64,000 bases of DNA from JAAYXS01 sp043820985 (GTDB taxonomy: Bacteria; Planctomycetota; Phycisphaerae; UBA1845; Fen-1342), in assembly GCA_043820985.1 (NCBI GenBank), contig JBDRDH010000070.1, forward strand, positions 1-64,000. Reading direction: 5' to 3'. The position numbers and the translations under genes were made by a program. The notes beneath the pieces are model-generated. The model saw only the letters and a program-made list of their open reading frames with translations. It searched no databases and had not been told where the DNA came from. Shown here piece by piece: positions 43,108 through 52,195 of this stretch (its first letter is position 1; every line of letters begins with the position of its first letter).

Positions 43108-45628
43108 GAAGATCAGGAAAACTCGTAATACCATCAACCGCGCCGAGGACCCCCAGGCCGGCGTGGCTCCCGAGAAGCCCGCGACCGACCATGAGTCTTC
43201 TCTCGGAGTGAAGACCAAACGTAAGGCTTCCAAGACGGCTTCCGTTAGGCAGAAAGCCACCAGCAAGAAAACGGTCAAGCGAACGGCCAAGACCAGAGCG
43301 CGTCCGGCGGAATCCAAGAGCAGCCGCCCGGCGGTCAAACCGCTCAGCCCAAACGCCCAGATTGAAACGTCGGAGGGCGCGGTTATCATCCGGTTTCCAC
43401 CGGTCGCCCCCCTGCCGTTCGATGAAGTGCCAGCGCCACCGCCTCCGGTGCCTACCAAGGAACAAGCGTCCGAGCAGACAGAAATACTCGAACCAGAGCC
43501 GACTCCTATTATGCTGGCTCCCGCCAAAGCCAAGCGAGATCCTGAATCGGCCCACGAAGAATCCCCGGCCGCGGACGAAACACCAGAAGAAACACAAACC
43601 GCGGTCGAGGAAGTCTCCCCAGCGCGGAAGAAACGCCGTCGTGGGCGGCGGCGACGTTCCAAAAACGTCGAGCCAGCAGAGCCGGCTGTTGAAACTCCGA
43701 AGCCGGTTGCTGAAGAACCAGTACCACCGGAAGAACCGAGCCTGCCCACAAATATCTCGGCGAGCAAGAAACGCCGTCTGCGACGACAACGGCGTGCCAC
43801 GCGGGATACCACCGGATCAACCGAGCCGAGCGAGCTGGCTGAACCGCCGGCCGCGAAGCCTGAAGAGCAGCAACCCGAACCTGAATCCAACGGCGAGCAG
43901 GCTGTTGTAGCTGATGTTGAGCCAACGGAGAAGCCTGACACGAAGAAGCCCGTTACGGAGAAATTCGACACAGAGAAGCCCGCTCTGAAGAAGAACAAGC
44001 GGCGCCGGCGCGGGCGTGGCGGGCGCCGAGATGATCAGCCGGCGGCCCCGAAAGCGGAAGCCCCGCCGGTTAAACCCGCGGCCCGGAAAACGGACGAGGT
44101 CCTGACGAAAGAAATGATCATCAACGTGGTACCGGGTGAGGAATGTCGCATTGCCATCCTGCACCAGGGCAAACTCGAAGAGATCTATATCGAACGGGCC
44201 TCATCTGAAAACCACGTCGGCAACATCTACAAAGGCGTCGTCACAAACGTCGAGTCGAGTATCCAGGCCGCCTTTGTCGATTTCGGGCTCGATAAGAACG
44301 GCTTTCTGCACATCTCCGACCTGCACCCGAAATACTTCCCGAATGGCGGATCCGCCACCGAGAACGTGGGCCGGAAAATGCCGCGGCGTAACCGGCCGCC
44401 CATCCAACGCTGCCTGAAACGCGGTCAGCATGTTATCGTGCAGATCACCAAAGAGGGCATCGGAACCAAGGGACCGACACTCTCAACATATGCCAGCATA
44501 CCGGGTCGTTATGTGGTCATGATGCCAGGCATGTCCCGTTTGGGTGTCTCGCGCAGGATTGAGGACGAGGATACACGGATCAAGTTGCGCAATCATCTCG
44601 CCGAACTGGACTTGCCCGCGGATGTGGGTTTCATCGCCCGCACCGCCGCGCAGGGTCGCACCAAGCGTGAATTGCAGAGCGACCTGAAATACCTCACGCG
44701 CTTATGGAAGACCGTCGAGCAGCGGATCAAGAACGAGCAGGCGCCCGCCGAGCTATACCGCGAATCCGACCTGGTCATTCGTACCATCCGCGATTTGTAC
44801 ACGACCGACATCGGCCGCATCGTCGTGGATGACGTCGCCATGGCCAAACATGCCCGCGAGTTCCTGCACATCTTCAGTCCGCGCTCGGGCGACGTGGTTC
44901 AGGAATATGACTCTCCCGAGCCGATTTTCCACAAACGCCGGATCGAGGCTGAACTGAACAGCCTGCATTCGCGGCATGTGCCGCTGAAATCCGGGGGCTC
45001 ATTGGTAATCGACCAGACCGAGGCCCTGGTGGCGATCGACGTCAATAGCGGGCGCTTCCGGGCCGAGGATGATGCCGAGACGACCGCCTTCAAGATCAAC
45101 ATGGAAGCGGCTGACGAGGTCGCCCGCCAGCTCCGGCTACGCGATCTGGGTGGCGTGATCATTTGCGATTTCATTGATATGCGCCAGGAATCGCATAAGC
45201 GCGACATCGAGCGCTGCCTGATCCGCCAACTCAAGGAGCATAAAGAGCGCGCCAAGATATTGCGCATGAGCGCATTTGGGATTATTGAGATGACCCGCCA
45301 ACGCCAGCGGGCCAGCCTGACCCGCAATGCTTACCAGGACTGCCAGCATTGCCATGGCACGGGGCTGATCAAAACTCCTGAATCCGTGATCCTCGACGTG
45401 ATGCGTAACATTCAGCTCAACGTCATCCGCGAGCAGGTGCAATTGATTGAAGCTACCGTATCGTCGGAAGTCGGCCTGCTGTTGCTCAACCGCAAGCGCG
45501 CCCAGTTGAACAAATTGGAGACTACCAACCAGCGTACGATCTCGATCAAAATCAATCCCAACTACGGCCTCGACCAGGTCGAAGTCCGCTGCTGGGACCA
45601 ACGCGGCCGCCTCGTGCCCAATGCATAG
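43076..45628 (+). CDS. Ribonuclease E/G family endoribonuclease with long charged N-terminal extension
   Basis: 850 residues from TTG 43076 (AAGGGA upstream), overlapping the previous gene by 32 bases. The first ~340 residues are low-complexity: basic Lys/Arg tracts (KKRRRGRRRRSKN) alternating with Pro/Glu/Ala-rich ones. Then an S1 RNA-binding domain (~350-440: NIYKGVVTNVESSIQAAFVD) and the RNase E/G catalytic domain: ALVAIDVNSGRF near 650, GVIICDFIDM near 695 supply the metal-binding Asp residues, and CQHCHGTG near 756 is the zinc-link. The enzyme starts mRNA decay or rRNA processing. The disordered scaffold is N-terminal here, unlike the C-terminal one of E. coli RNase E. Confidence 0.95.
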   Translation: MATKKKSVTTKKIRKTRNTINRAEDPQAGVAPEKPATDHESSLGVKTKRKASKTASVRQKATSKKTVKRTAKTRARPAESKSSRPAVKPLSPNAQIETSEGAVIIRFPPVAPLPFDEVPAPPPPVPTKEQASEQTEILEPEPTPIMLAPAKAKRDPESAHEESPAADETPEETQTAVEEVSPARKKRRRGRRRRSKNVEPAEPAVETPKPVAEEPVPPEEPSLPTNISASKKRRLRRQRRATRDTTGSTEPSELAEPPAAKPEEQQPEPESNGEQAVVADVEPTEKPDTKKPVTEKFDTEKPALKKNKRRRRGRGGRRDDQPAAPKAEAPPVKPAARKTDEVLTKEMIINVVPGEECRIAILHQGKLEEIYIERASSENHVGNIYKGVVTNVESSIQAAFVDFGLDKNGFLHISDLHPKYFPNGGSATENVGRKMPRRNRPPIQRCLKRGQHVIVQITKEGIGTKGPTLSTYASIPGRYVVMMPGMSRLGVSRRIEDEDTRIKLRNHLAELDLPADVGFIARTAAQGRTKRELQSDLKYLTRLWKTVEQRIKNEQAPAELYRESDLVIRTIRDLYTTDIGRIVVDDVAMAKHAREFLHIFSPRSGDVVQEYDSPEPIFHKRRIEAELNSLHSRHVPLKSGGSLVIDQTEALVAIDVNSGRFRAEDDAETTAFKINMEAADEVARQLRLRDLGGVIICDFIDMRQESHKRDIERCLIRQLKEHKERAKILRMSAFGIIEMTRQRQRASLTRNAYQDCQHCHGTGLIKTPESVILDVMRNIQLNVIREQVQLIEATVSSEVGLLLLNRKRAQLNKLETTNQRTISIKINPNYGLDQVEVRCWDQRGRLVPNA

Positions 45629-45635
45629 GCCCCCA

Positions 45636-45803
45636 TGTGGGACCGGTTTGTAACCGGTCAATAAGCTAGTGCGAGATTCCCATCTCGCACTATCTAAGCT
45701 GGTGCGAGATTCCTATCTCGCACCACCTCTGGCAGGATTCCTATCCTGCGATAAGCGGAAAGTGACTCCCAGCGCAGGCGGGTGCGAGAAAGGATTCTCG
45801 CAC
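45636..45803. repeat. Cluster of five short palindromic elements
   Basis: A palindrome GACCGGTTTGTAACCGGTC (in 45636-45659, repeated at 58029-58052), then GTGCGAGATTCC-x-ATCTCGCAC at 45669-45690 and 45702-45723, GCAGGATTCCTATCCTGC at 45732-45749 and GTGCGAGAA-GATTCTCGCAC type at 45782-45803. Each can form a 7-9 base-pair hairpin with a loop of four to six bases. They follow RNase E/G directly. Confidence 0.85.
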
Positions 45804-45828
45804 CAGCGAAACTCACGGCCGGAACTCG

Positions 45829-45992
45829 CCCGTGTCCCCAGAACTCGCTTCAATAATTAAGTATGCTGTCCGCGGAACTCTCGCTGTCCCCGGAACTCTC
45901 GTCAATAATTAAGTATGCTGTCCCCGGAACTCTCCTGTCCCCGGAACTCTCTCCCCGGAACTCTCCGCTGTCCCCGGAACTACGGTCCCTGG
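45829..45992. repeat. Cluster of eight GTCCCCGGAACT repeats
   Basis: Eight copies (some with one change) of GTCCCCGGAACT, two of them joined to TCAATAATTAAGTATGCT. The reverse-complement form occurs in a second cluster at 46675-46745, so the gene between (46055-46651) is flanked by inverted repeat clusters. Confidence 0.85.
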
Positions 45993-46054
45993 AACTCCTG
46001 TCGATCACGTCGCGCACTCACAGCGGAGCGGGACGCACAACTCTATTCGGATAC

Positions 46055-46651
46055 TCATGGGGCATGAGCCGGGCTGCTCGTGGTCACATCGTAGCGTCCC
46101 TGCAACCGGAGTATCCGCTTCGCTTCCGCGACGACCGTATCGGTGTACGGATATACAGCGATTAATTCGGAGGCGTCTCCGAGAACGTCCCAGTCGGGTC
46201 CACTGATGACCCCCGGCGATTTGCCAACAATCACAACAAACCGCGCGCCGGTCTCCATCACGGGTACAGGCCGACCTGCTGGGCGGCCCGTGACCCAGGC
46301 TTCCAGCCAACGACCTTGCGCGTCGTACCCAAGTCCGCGCTGCTCGTCCACCGGACACGCCGACAGCCAGTTCTCCACGTCAACGAGGGCCGAGGGCTCG
46401 AATGGGTGCCGATTGGTGCTCGGCTGCTCAACCAACCCCACGAGGACATGCCGTTGCGGGGTGAGGGCCTGGTCAATCGGCGGGGCCGGCCAAGGGAGCG
46501 CCGGACCAGTCGGAATGGGCGGGCCAATACTAATTCGCTTCGCCTTGGCCAACAAGGACTGTACCCGGACTATGCCAGCAATGATGGCAAGTCCAATTAA
46601 TAGCCCGAGCAGTACAAGCAGGAAGCGGCTCCATCCATGCTGTCTGAACAT
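46055..46651 (-). CDS. Single-pass membrane protein of unknown function, flanked by REP-like clusters
   Basis: 198 residues from ATG 46651 (AGGA upstream). One N-terminal membrane helix (FLLVLLGLLIGLAIIAGIV), a Pro-rich linker (GPPIPTGPALPWPAPP), then a soluble domain with VENWLSACPVDEQRGLGYDA and ARFVVIVGKSPGVISGPDWD. I do not recognise the family. Both sides carry clusters of the same short repeat in opposite orientation, which raises the possibility that it moved with them. Confidence 0.6.
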   Translation of the reverse strand: MFRQHGWSRFLLVLLGLLIGLAIIAGIVRVQSLLAKAKRISIGPPIPTGPALPWPAPPIDQALTPQRHVLVGLVEQPSTNRHPFEPSALVDVENWLSACPVDEQRGLGYDAQGRWLEAWVTGRPAGRPVPVMETGARFVVIVGKSPGVISGPDWDVLGDASELIAVYPYTDTVVAEAKRILRLQGRYDVTTSSPAHAP

Positions 46652-46674
46652 CACGGCATTCCTGTCAAACCACC

Positions 46675-46745
46675 ATGGAATTCCGGGGACACCTTACTGG
46701 GGAATTCCGGGGGAATTCCGGGGAATTCCGGGGACACCTTACTGA
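46675..46745. repeat. Cluster of GGAATTCCGGGGACA repeats
   Basis: Four copies of GGAATTCCGGGG, two continuing as ACACCTTACTG. These are inverted relative to the cluster at 45829-45992. The form resembles REP sequences that accompany Y1 (RAYT) transposases, but no transposase gene is present. Confidence 0.8.
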
Positions 46746-46777
46746 ATTCCCGCAGCCCCTTTCAATTGCAAACGGCG

Positions 46778-48079
46778 CTATACCTTCTCTAACGTCTCCA
46801 ACGGCTCTGCGCGCAAGCTCGCCGCTTTCACCAACTCCTGCTGTCCAGTAGCCAGATTCTTGACCGTCAGTTGATCCTGCTGATCCAGCTCGGCTCCGAC
46901 CACCACCGCATAGCGCGCGCCGCGATTGGCCGCTTGCTTGAACTGCTTGCCGACGTTCTGCCGTTTGTATGAAAAGTCACACTTCAGACCACTCTGCCGC
47001 AATATCGTGGTGATTTCCAGCACGCGCGGGAAATATTCCTCGGCGGCGTCGATCACGAAGACGTCCAGGTCACCCTGGATATTCGGCAGCCGCTTGAGTT
47101 CGCGTAACAGCTCCAGCATCGGTGCGTCGCCCATGCCATAACCGACGCCGTGAACCTGTGGCCCGTCGAGCAGCGCGGTCAGGTTATCATAGCGTCCACC
47201 GCCGGCCAGGGCCCGCAAGCCCTGTTGGCGCGCGCCCACCTCAAAGACAATACCGGTGTAATACGCCAGCCCGCGGACGATCTTCAGATCAAACTCGCAG
47301 AAAGCGTTTACACCGAAATTGGTCAACCGGTTCCACAGGTTACGAAGTTGTGTGCACGATTCCGCCGCCTCACCGCCGGCCTGGGCCGCCAGCGCCAAGC
47401 ACTGATTCATATCCACGTGTTCCAGATGCCGCATGACCTTTTCACACGGAACTTGCGGCGCGCATTCAGTCCAGCAACGTCCAAACTCCTCCTGCCCCAG
47501 CTTCTCATAACGGTCGATTAACTCGAACGCCGTACTGACACGGTCGGGTGTGATTCCCAGTCCGGTCAGCACGGCGGTCACGATCGGCCGGCTGCTGATC
47601 CGCATGACCACCTCCTCGGCGGTCAGACCCACTTCACGCAGGAACGTCACCGCGGCGGCGATCACCTCGGCATCCGCCAGTACATCTTCCACGCCGAGAA
47701 TATCCAGATTCCACTGGAAAAACTCGCGTAAACGTCCCCGTTGCGGTTTTTCCGCCCGGCACATACGCGGAATGCTGAACCACTTGATCGGGCGCGGCAG
47801 CGCCTTGGCCCGGGCGGCGACCATGCGGGCCAGCGTGGGTGTCATCTCGGGACGGATGGCGAGGCGCCGGCCGCCACGATCCTCGAAGTTGAAGAGCTCG
47901 CTGACGATGCCCGCGCCGCTCTTGAGCGTATACAAGTCGAGATATTCGAAGATCGGCCCTTCATATTCCTCGAAGCCGAAAGAACGCGAGACACGTCGCC
48001 AGGTGTCGAAGAGCCAGTTCTGAACGCGCATCACGTCCGGGTAGAAGTCACGCATCCCGGGCGGAGATTGTATCTTCAT
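46778..48079 (-). CDS. hisS: Histidyl-tRNA synthetase
   Basis: 433 residues, class II synthetase. Signatures: N-terminal PPGMRDFYPD, motif 2 region WFSIPRMCRAEKPQRGRLRE followed by FFQWNLDILG, the histidine-binding LAYYTGIVFEVGARQQGLRA and LAGGGRYDNLTALL, and a C-terminal anticodon-binding domain (LKCDFSYKRQNVGKQFKQA). Its ATG overlaps the stop of the upstream YkgJ-type gene by four bases. Confidence 0.96.
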   Translation of the reverse strand: MKIQSPPGMRDFYPDVMRVQNWLFDTWRRVSRSFGFEEYEGPIFEYLDLYTLKSGAGIVSELFNFEDRGGRRLAIRPEMTPTLARMVAARAKALPRPIKWFSIPRMCRAEKPQRGRLREFFQWNLDILGVEDVLADAEVIAAAVTFLREVGLTAEEVVMRISSRPIVTAVLTGLGITPDRVSTAFELIDRYEKLGQEEFGRCWTECAPQVPCEKVMRHLEHVDMNQCLALAAQAGGEAAESCTQLRNLWNRLTNFGVNAFCEFDLKIVRGLAYYTGIVFEVGARQQGLRALAGGGRYDNLTALLDGPQVHGVGYGMGDAPMLELLRELKRLPNIQGDLDVFVIDAAEEYFPRVLEITTILRQSGLKCDFSYKRQNVGKQFKQAANRGARYAVVVGAELDQQDQLTVKNLATGQQELVKAASLRAEPLETLEKV

Positions 48080-48630
48080 TCCTGACCTCCCAGGCCCGGC
48101 AGTGGCACACCACTGATATCAGTCCTGGCCGTGGCCAGGCGTTCGTGCGCCTGGCGGGCGCGGATAGTACTGGGAATCCCCATTTTGCTTTTACGGGACT
48201 CCTGGACTCTATGCGGCTCGTGGGGCGCGTGCCCCATGGGCAATTTGCTGGACGTCTTTCGCTTCTTCCCGGTTTTTTTCCTACTCTCGCGGAAGAACTC
48301 GCGGACGTATTCGTCCAAATGCTCGGGACAGGTAAAGTGCTGCTCCCAGCCGTAGTCGCCCGAGTGATAGTCGCATTTTTCAGTAGTGTACTGCCGGCAG
48401 ATTCGCGGCCGCGTCGCGTAGATACCGCAGCGGTTGTCCGCTTGCAGGTGCCGACAGGGTGTCACCATATTAATAAACCACTCGCCATCTTCGACAAACA
48501 CGGAAATGTTCTCATGCAGTAGATACCAGCGGATATCATCAAACTCTGGACGAGTGTCGGGCGTCTCGATCGGTAGCGCGATGTATCGGCAGCAGGCCCC
48601 CGTGCAATGTTCGCACAGAATTCCGGGCAT
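48076..48630 (-). CDS. YkgJ-family cysteine cluster protein
   Basis: 184 residues. The eight-Cys pattern of the YkgJ/UPF0153 family, thought to bind zinc or an iron-sulfur cluster, is seen as LCEHCTGACCRY, TPCRHL, NRCGIYATRPRICRQYTTE-KC and HFTCPEHL. The C-terminal third is basic and Ser-rich (RESRKKTGKKRKTSSKLPMG), with little structure. Translationally coupled to hisS. Biochemical role is not established. Confidence 0.87.
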   Translation of the reverse strand: MPGILCEHCTGACCRYIALPIETPDTRPEFDDIRWYLLHENISVFVEDGEWFINMVTPCRHLQADNRCGIYATRPRICRQYTTEKCDYHSGDYGWEQHFTCPEHLDEYVREFFRESRKKTGKKRKTSSKLPMGHAPHEPHRVQESRKSKMGIPSTIRARQAHERLATARTDISGVPLPGLGGQE

Positions 48631-48766
48631 AAATCACCTATTTCATGTCGCTTCACGCGGGCGGTTCTCTACCCGCCACGGCCAGCGACCACAAATCATA
48701 ACATAAGCCCCCCGCCACCAATTCGCAAAGTGCCCGGTGAATTCAGTAACCATCCAGTATATAGGG

Positions 48767-48793
48767 AGGGCGAGGTTCCCACCGAGCCGCTCA
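48767..48793. repeat. One-armed copy of the GGGAGGGCGAGG repeat
   Basis: GGGAGGGCGAGGTTCCCACC followed by GAGCCG matches the left arm of the inverted repeat at 19354-19408. It lies in the gap between hisS/YkgJ and the next gene. Confidence 0.55.
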
Positions 48794-48807
48794 ACGCGAA
48801 TCTCGTA

Positions 48808-49257
48808 TCAAGGAGGTCCCGACTGCTCCTCGGCATTCCCCGTGCTCTCGGATTCGACCCGCGACCGCTCGACATCAGGCGGCAATAAGAGCACCGACAC
48901 GAGTAAATATCCCAGCGTGATCGCCAGCCACAGCGCGCCATGCACGCTGCTTTCCAGGACGTCGCGAGCCTGGATGTTCGTGGGTGATAGCGTTTCCAGT
49001 GTTTGCTGCATTGACCAGCGTACCGCCAGAACACCCGCCAGCGTCGCCACACCCACCACCAGCATCAGAATCCGCAGCCAGCACCGCAGTGCCAGGCGTC
49101 GCCGTAGGGCGCCGATGAAATTGAGCAACACGGCACAGAGCAATAGCGCCGCGGCCACCAGTGCCGGTCGCGGCGGAGGCCGGTGTGTCCACAGGAACCA
49201 ACTCAGCGGCAAGCCCCCCACCAGTAACCAGATCACGTTGGTCAACCGTCTGTTCAT
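48808..49257 (-). CDS. Small membrane protein of unknown function
   Basis: 149 residues with four hydrophobic segments (LTNVIWLLVGGLPLSWFLW, ALVAAALLLCAVLLNFIGAL, RILMLVVGVATLAGVLAV, GALWLAITLGYLLVSVLLL) and an acidic Ser-rich tail. The ATG is one base after the pfkA stop codon, so it is in the same transcript. No family recognised. Confidence 0.7.
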   Translation of the reverse strand: MNRRLTNVIWLLVGGLPLSWFLWTHRPPPRPALVAAALLLCAVLLNFIGALRRRLALRCWLRILMLVVGVATLAGVLAVRWSMQQTLETLSPTNIQARDVLESSVHGALWLAITLGYLLVSVLLLPPDVERSRVESESTGNAEEQSGPP

Positions 49258-49258
49258 G

Positions 49259-50380
49259 TCACGCTGTTACTCGGTCGCCCATGCACGTCCCAACAGCGCG
49301 GGCCACACCCAGCAGCGGATCATCCAGGGGCACCATGCGTTGTTGACCGGCTACCGCCGAGATGGGCACGAACTGGGTTTCGCCTTGCTGCATGACGATC
49401 ATCTGGCCCCATTCCCGCGTGGCCACCAGTTGGACGGCTTTATGACCGAACTGCATCGCCAGTACCCGATCCGCGGCCACGGGCGTGCCGCCACGCTGAA
49501 TATGCCCCAGAATCGTGGCGCGGGCTTCGAGGTGGGTACGGGCCGCGATCTGCTCAACCAGGACCGTGCTCACGCCCCCCAGCCGAATCGGATCCGGACT
49601 GTCGTGCACGATCTTGTTGACCACCTGCTCGCCATCTTTCGGACGTGCCCCTTCGGACACCGCGATCAAGGTAAAACGCTTACCGTGCTTGGAGCGCTCC
49701 AGGCAGGTATCACATATCGAATCCAGGCTGTAAGGAATCTCCGGAATCAGGATCACATCCGCCCCGCTGGCCAGCCCGGCATGTAACGCCAACCAACCGG
49801 CATTGCGCCCCATGAGTTCAACGACCATCACGCGATGGTGACTCGACGCCGTGGAATGGATGCGGTCCAGACATTCCGTGGCGGTCTGCACCGCGGTCAT
49901 GAAACCAAAAGTTATATCCGTATGCATCAGATCGTTATCGATGGTCTTTGGTACGCCAATGCAGGGGATGCCTTGCTCGATGAGCTTGGCGGCTCCCGAC
50001 ATGGTGCCATCGCCACCAATACATACCAATCCATCGATCTCGCGCTCGCGGATGTGCTCCAGCACCCGGTTACTAACATCCTTGAAAATCGGTTTGCCGC
50101 TGTCATCCTCACCAACCGCGAAGTGTGTTGGATCAGCCCGGTTGCTGGTTCCGAGGATCGTGCCCCCCACGGTCAGGATGTTGGAGACGGCCTCGTTGGT
50201 CAATACGCGCATGCGATTGCGAATCAAACCCAGAAAACCATCCTCGACGCCAATCACCTCGATACCCAGCTTCATGCGCGAAGCTTTGGTGACCACGCGG
50301 ATGACCGCGTTTAGCCCGGGACAATCGCCGCCACCGGTCAGAATACCGATTCTGGCTATATTTTTACGCGTGCCTGGCAT
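49259..50380 (-). CDS. pfkA: 6-phosphofructokinase
   Basis: 373 residues from ATG 50380 (GGGAG six bases upstream). Catalyses fructose 6-phosphate to fructose 1,6-bisphosphate. Motifs: GILTGGGDCPGLNAVIRVV, LVCIGGDGTMSGAAKL, PKTIDNDLMHTDITFGF, VELMGRNAGWLALHAGLASG, GHIQRGGTPVAADRV. The nucleotide site has Gly in GGDGT, as in ATP enzymes, but Lys in PKTIDND, as in pyrophosphate enzymes, so the phosphate donor cannot be fixed by eye. It stands just after fabG, where acpP is usually found. Confidence 0.93.
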   Translation of the reverse strand: MPGTRKNIARIGILTGGGDCPGLNAVIRVVTKASRMKLGIEVIGVEDGFLGLIRNRMRVLTNEAVSNILTVGGTILGTSNRADPTHFAVGEDDSGKPIFKDVSNRVLEHIREREIDGLVCIGGDGTMSGAAKLIEQGIPCIGVPKTIDNDLMHTDITFGFMTAVQTATECLDRIHSTASSHHRVMVVELMGRNAGWLALHAGLASGADVILIPEIPYSLDSICDTCLERSKHGKRFTLIAVSEGARPKDGEQVVNKIVHDSPDPIRLGGVSTVLVEQIAARTHLEARATILGHIQRGGTPVAADRVLAMQFGHKAVQLVATREWGQMIVMQQGETQFVPISAVAGQQRMVPLDDPLLGVARAVGTCMGDRVTA

Positions 50381-50512
50381 GTCACACTCCCTTATGAACA
50401 AGACAACGACATAAAGATTCTTTTCCGGTCTCCAGTGGCGGCCCCAGATATGTAGTGTTGATTATCCGGCGACTTCGCATCCCTGCTACTCGAGCACCCC
50501 GCCTCCCGGTTA

Positions 50513-51256
50513 CTACATATGCAAACCGCCGTCAACCGAGAGGACCTGGCCGGTCATATAGCTCGAGGCTGGTCCGGCCAGAAACGCCACCACCTGGGCC
50601 ACTTCTTCCGGCTGCCCCATGCGCTGTGCCGGGATGATTTTCCTGGCGGCATCCTTGATCTTATCCGGCAACGCATCAGTCATGTCAGTAGCGATAAAGC
50701 CCGGCGCGACGGCGTTACAATTTACGCCGCGCTTGGCCATCTCCTTGGCCACTGACTTGGTCAGCCCAATCACTCCGGCTTTGCTGGCGGCATAATTCGC
50801 CTGGCCGGCGTTGCCCGACAAGCCGGAAAAACTGGCCATATTGATGATCCGACCACCACGCTGCCGCAACATCACCTTGGCCGCCGCGCGCGTGCCCAGA
50901 AATACCGCCCGCAGATTGACATTCAGCACCGCGTCCCACTGCTCATCAGTCATCGAGAGCACCAACGTATCACGCGTGATGCCGGCGTTATTCACCATAA
51001 TGTCCAGCTTGCCGAACTTCTCAATGGCGGTCTCGATCAGATGCTCGACGGCTTGTGGGTCGGTCACATTGCACACTTCAGTGGCACAACCAACGCCCTT
51101 GGCCTGCACCTGTTTGGCGGTTTCATTAAGTTCATCAACCAGCATGTCGGTGGCCAGGATGTTGGCACCCTGCTCGGCCAGTTCCAGGCAGATGGCCCGG
51201 CCAATACCACGTGCCGCTCCGGTCACGATCGCTGTCTGTCCCTGTAAGTTCTGCAT
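50513..51256 (-). CDS. fabG: 3-oxoacyl-[acyl-carrier-protein] reductase
   Basis: 247 residues, short-chain dehydrogenase. NADPH motif TGAARGIGRAI, NNAGITRD, catalytic Ser in MASFSGLSGNAGQ and YAASK. First reduction of fatty acid elongation. AAGGAG for this gene overlaps the end of fabD, five bases upstream. Member of the rpmF-plsX-fabH-fabD-fabG set. Confidence 0.95.
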   Translation of the reverse strand: MQNLQGQTAIVTGAARGIGRAICLELAEQGANILATDMLVDELNETAKQVQAKGVGCATEVCNVTDPQAVEHLIETAIEKFGKLDIMVNNAGITRDTLVLSMTDEQWDAVLNVNLRAVFLGTRAAAKVMLRQRGGRIINMASFSGLSGNAGQANYAASKAGVIGLTKSVAKEMAKRGVNCNAVAPGFIATDMTDALPDKIKDAARKIIPAQRMGQPEEVAQVVAFLAGPASSYMTGQVLSVDGGLHM

Positions 51257-51261
51257 GCCAC

Positions 51262-52194
51262 TTACTCCTTGGTCGCTGTCAGGCCCGCGGCCGTCGAGAT
51301 GTTCACGGTCTTCATTTTCCGATTGATCTTGCGCATCAGTCCGGTGAGCACCCGTTTCGGTCCGACCTCCCAGAATTCCTCACATCCCTCGGCAATCATC
51401 CGCTCAATGCAGCCCTGCCAGCGTACCGGATTGAAGACCTGCCGATATAAAGACGCACGTGTTGTCGCCGCATCCTGATGATACTCCGCGTCGACATTGG
51501 CGATAACACGTACCTGTGGTGTCTTGAACTCGGTGGCTTCCAGTGTTTCCCGCAATGCTTCGGCCGCCGGCCGCATGAGCACACTATGAAACGCACCCGC
51601 CACATCCAGCGGAATCGCGCGCCCACCAAACTCTTCCACGAGTGAAACCGCCGCCTGGCAGGCGCTCCGGTCACCCGAAATGACTATCTGCCCCGGACAA
51701 TTGAAGTTGGCCGGACCGACGCGGCCCTTATCCGCCAGCCGTTCACATAGAGCCAGCACCCTTTCCTCATCGAGCCCCATGATCGAGACCATGCCGCCGG
51801 GACTTTGCTCGCAGGCCTGCTGCATCAGTTGTCCCCGGTGTTGTACCAGACGGAGAGCTTGCTCGAAAGAGAGGCTATCGGCCAGATGCAAGGCGGTGTA
51901 CTCACCCAGGCTCAGGCCACCCATGGCGGAGAACTGGGCAAGCCGCAGGCGGCCGCAATCCCGACCGGCCCGAAAGAGCGCCACGCTGGTCGTGAATATC
52001 GCGGGTTGCTGAATATTGGTCGCGTTCAGCTTTTCGGCCGGACCCTCAAAACACAATTTGGAGAGCTGATAACCGAGAATCTCATCGGCTTGTGCGAAGG
52101 TCTCGGCCGCGACTGTGTGGGCCGCGGCGACATCCTGGCCCATGCCGACTTCCTGGGCACCCTGTCCCGGGAAAATCGCCGCTGTTGCTGTCAT
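51262..52194 (-). CDS. fabD: Malonyl-CoA:ACP transacylase
   Basis: 310 residues. FPGQGAQEVGMG at the N-terminus, the active-site serine in GGLSLGEYTALHLA (His of the usual GHSLGE is Leu, a variant common outside enterobacteria), and catalytic His in GAFHSVLMRPA. Supplies malonyl-ACP. Starts one base after fabH. Confidence 0.95.
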   Translation of the reverse strand: MTATAAIFPGQGAQEVGMGQDVAAAHTVAAETFAQADEILGYQLSKLCFEGPAEKLNATNIQQPAIFTTSVALFRAGRDCGRLRLAQFSAMGGLSLGEYTALHLADSLSFEQALRLVQHRGQLMQQACEQSPGGMVSIMGLDEERVLALCERLADKGRVGPANFNCPGQIVISGDRSACQAAVSLVEEFGGRAIPLDVAGAFHSVLMRPAAEALRETLEATEFKTPQVRVIANVDAEYHQDAATTRASLYRQVFNPVRWQGCIERMIAEGCEEFWEVGPKRVLTGLMRKINRKMKTVNISTAAGLTATKE

Positions 52195-52195
52195 G

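Noticed and set aside
45669..45803. CRISPR array
   Set aside because: The repeats are palindromes of different sequences with irregular 8-30 base gaps and no cas genes are near.
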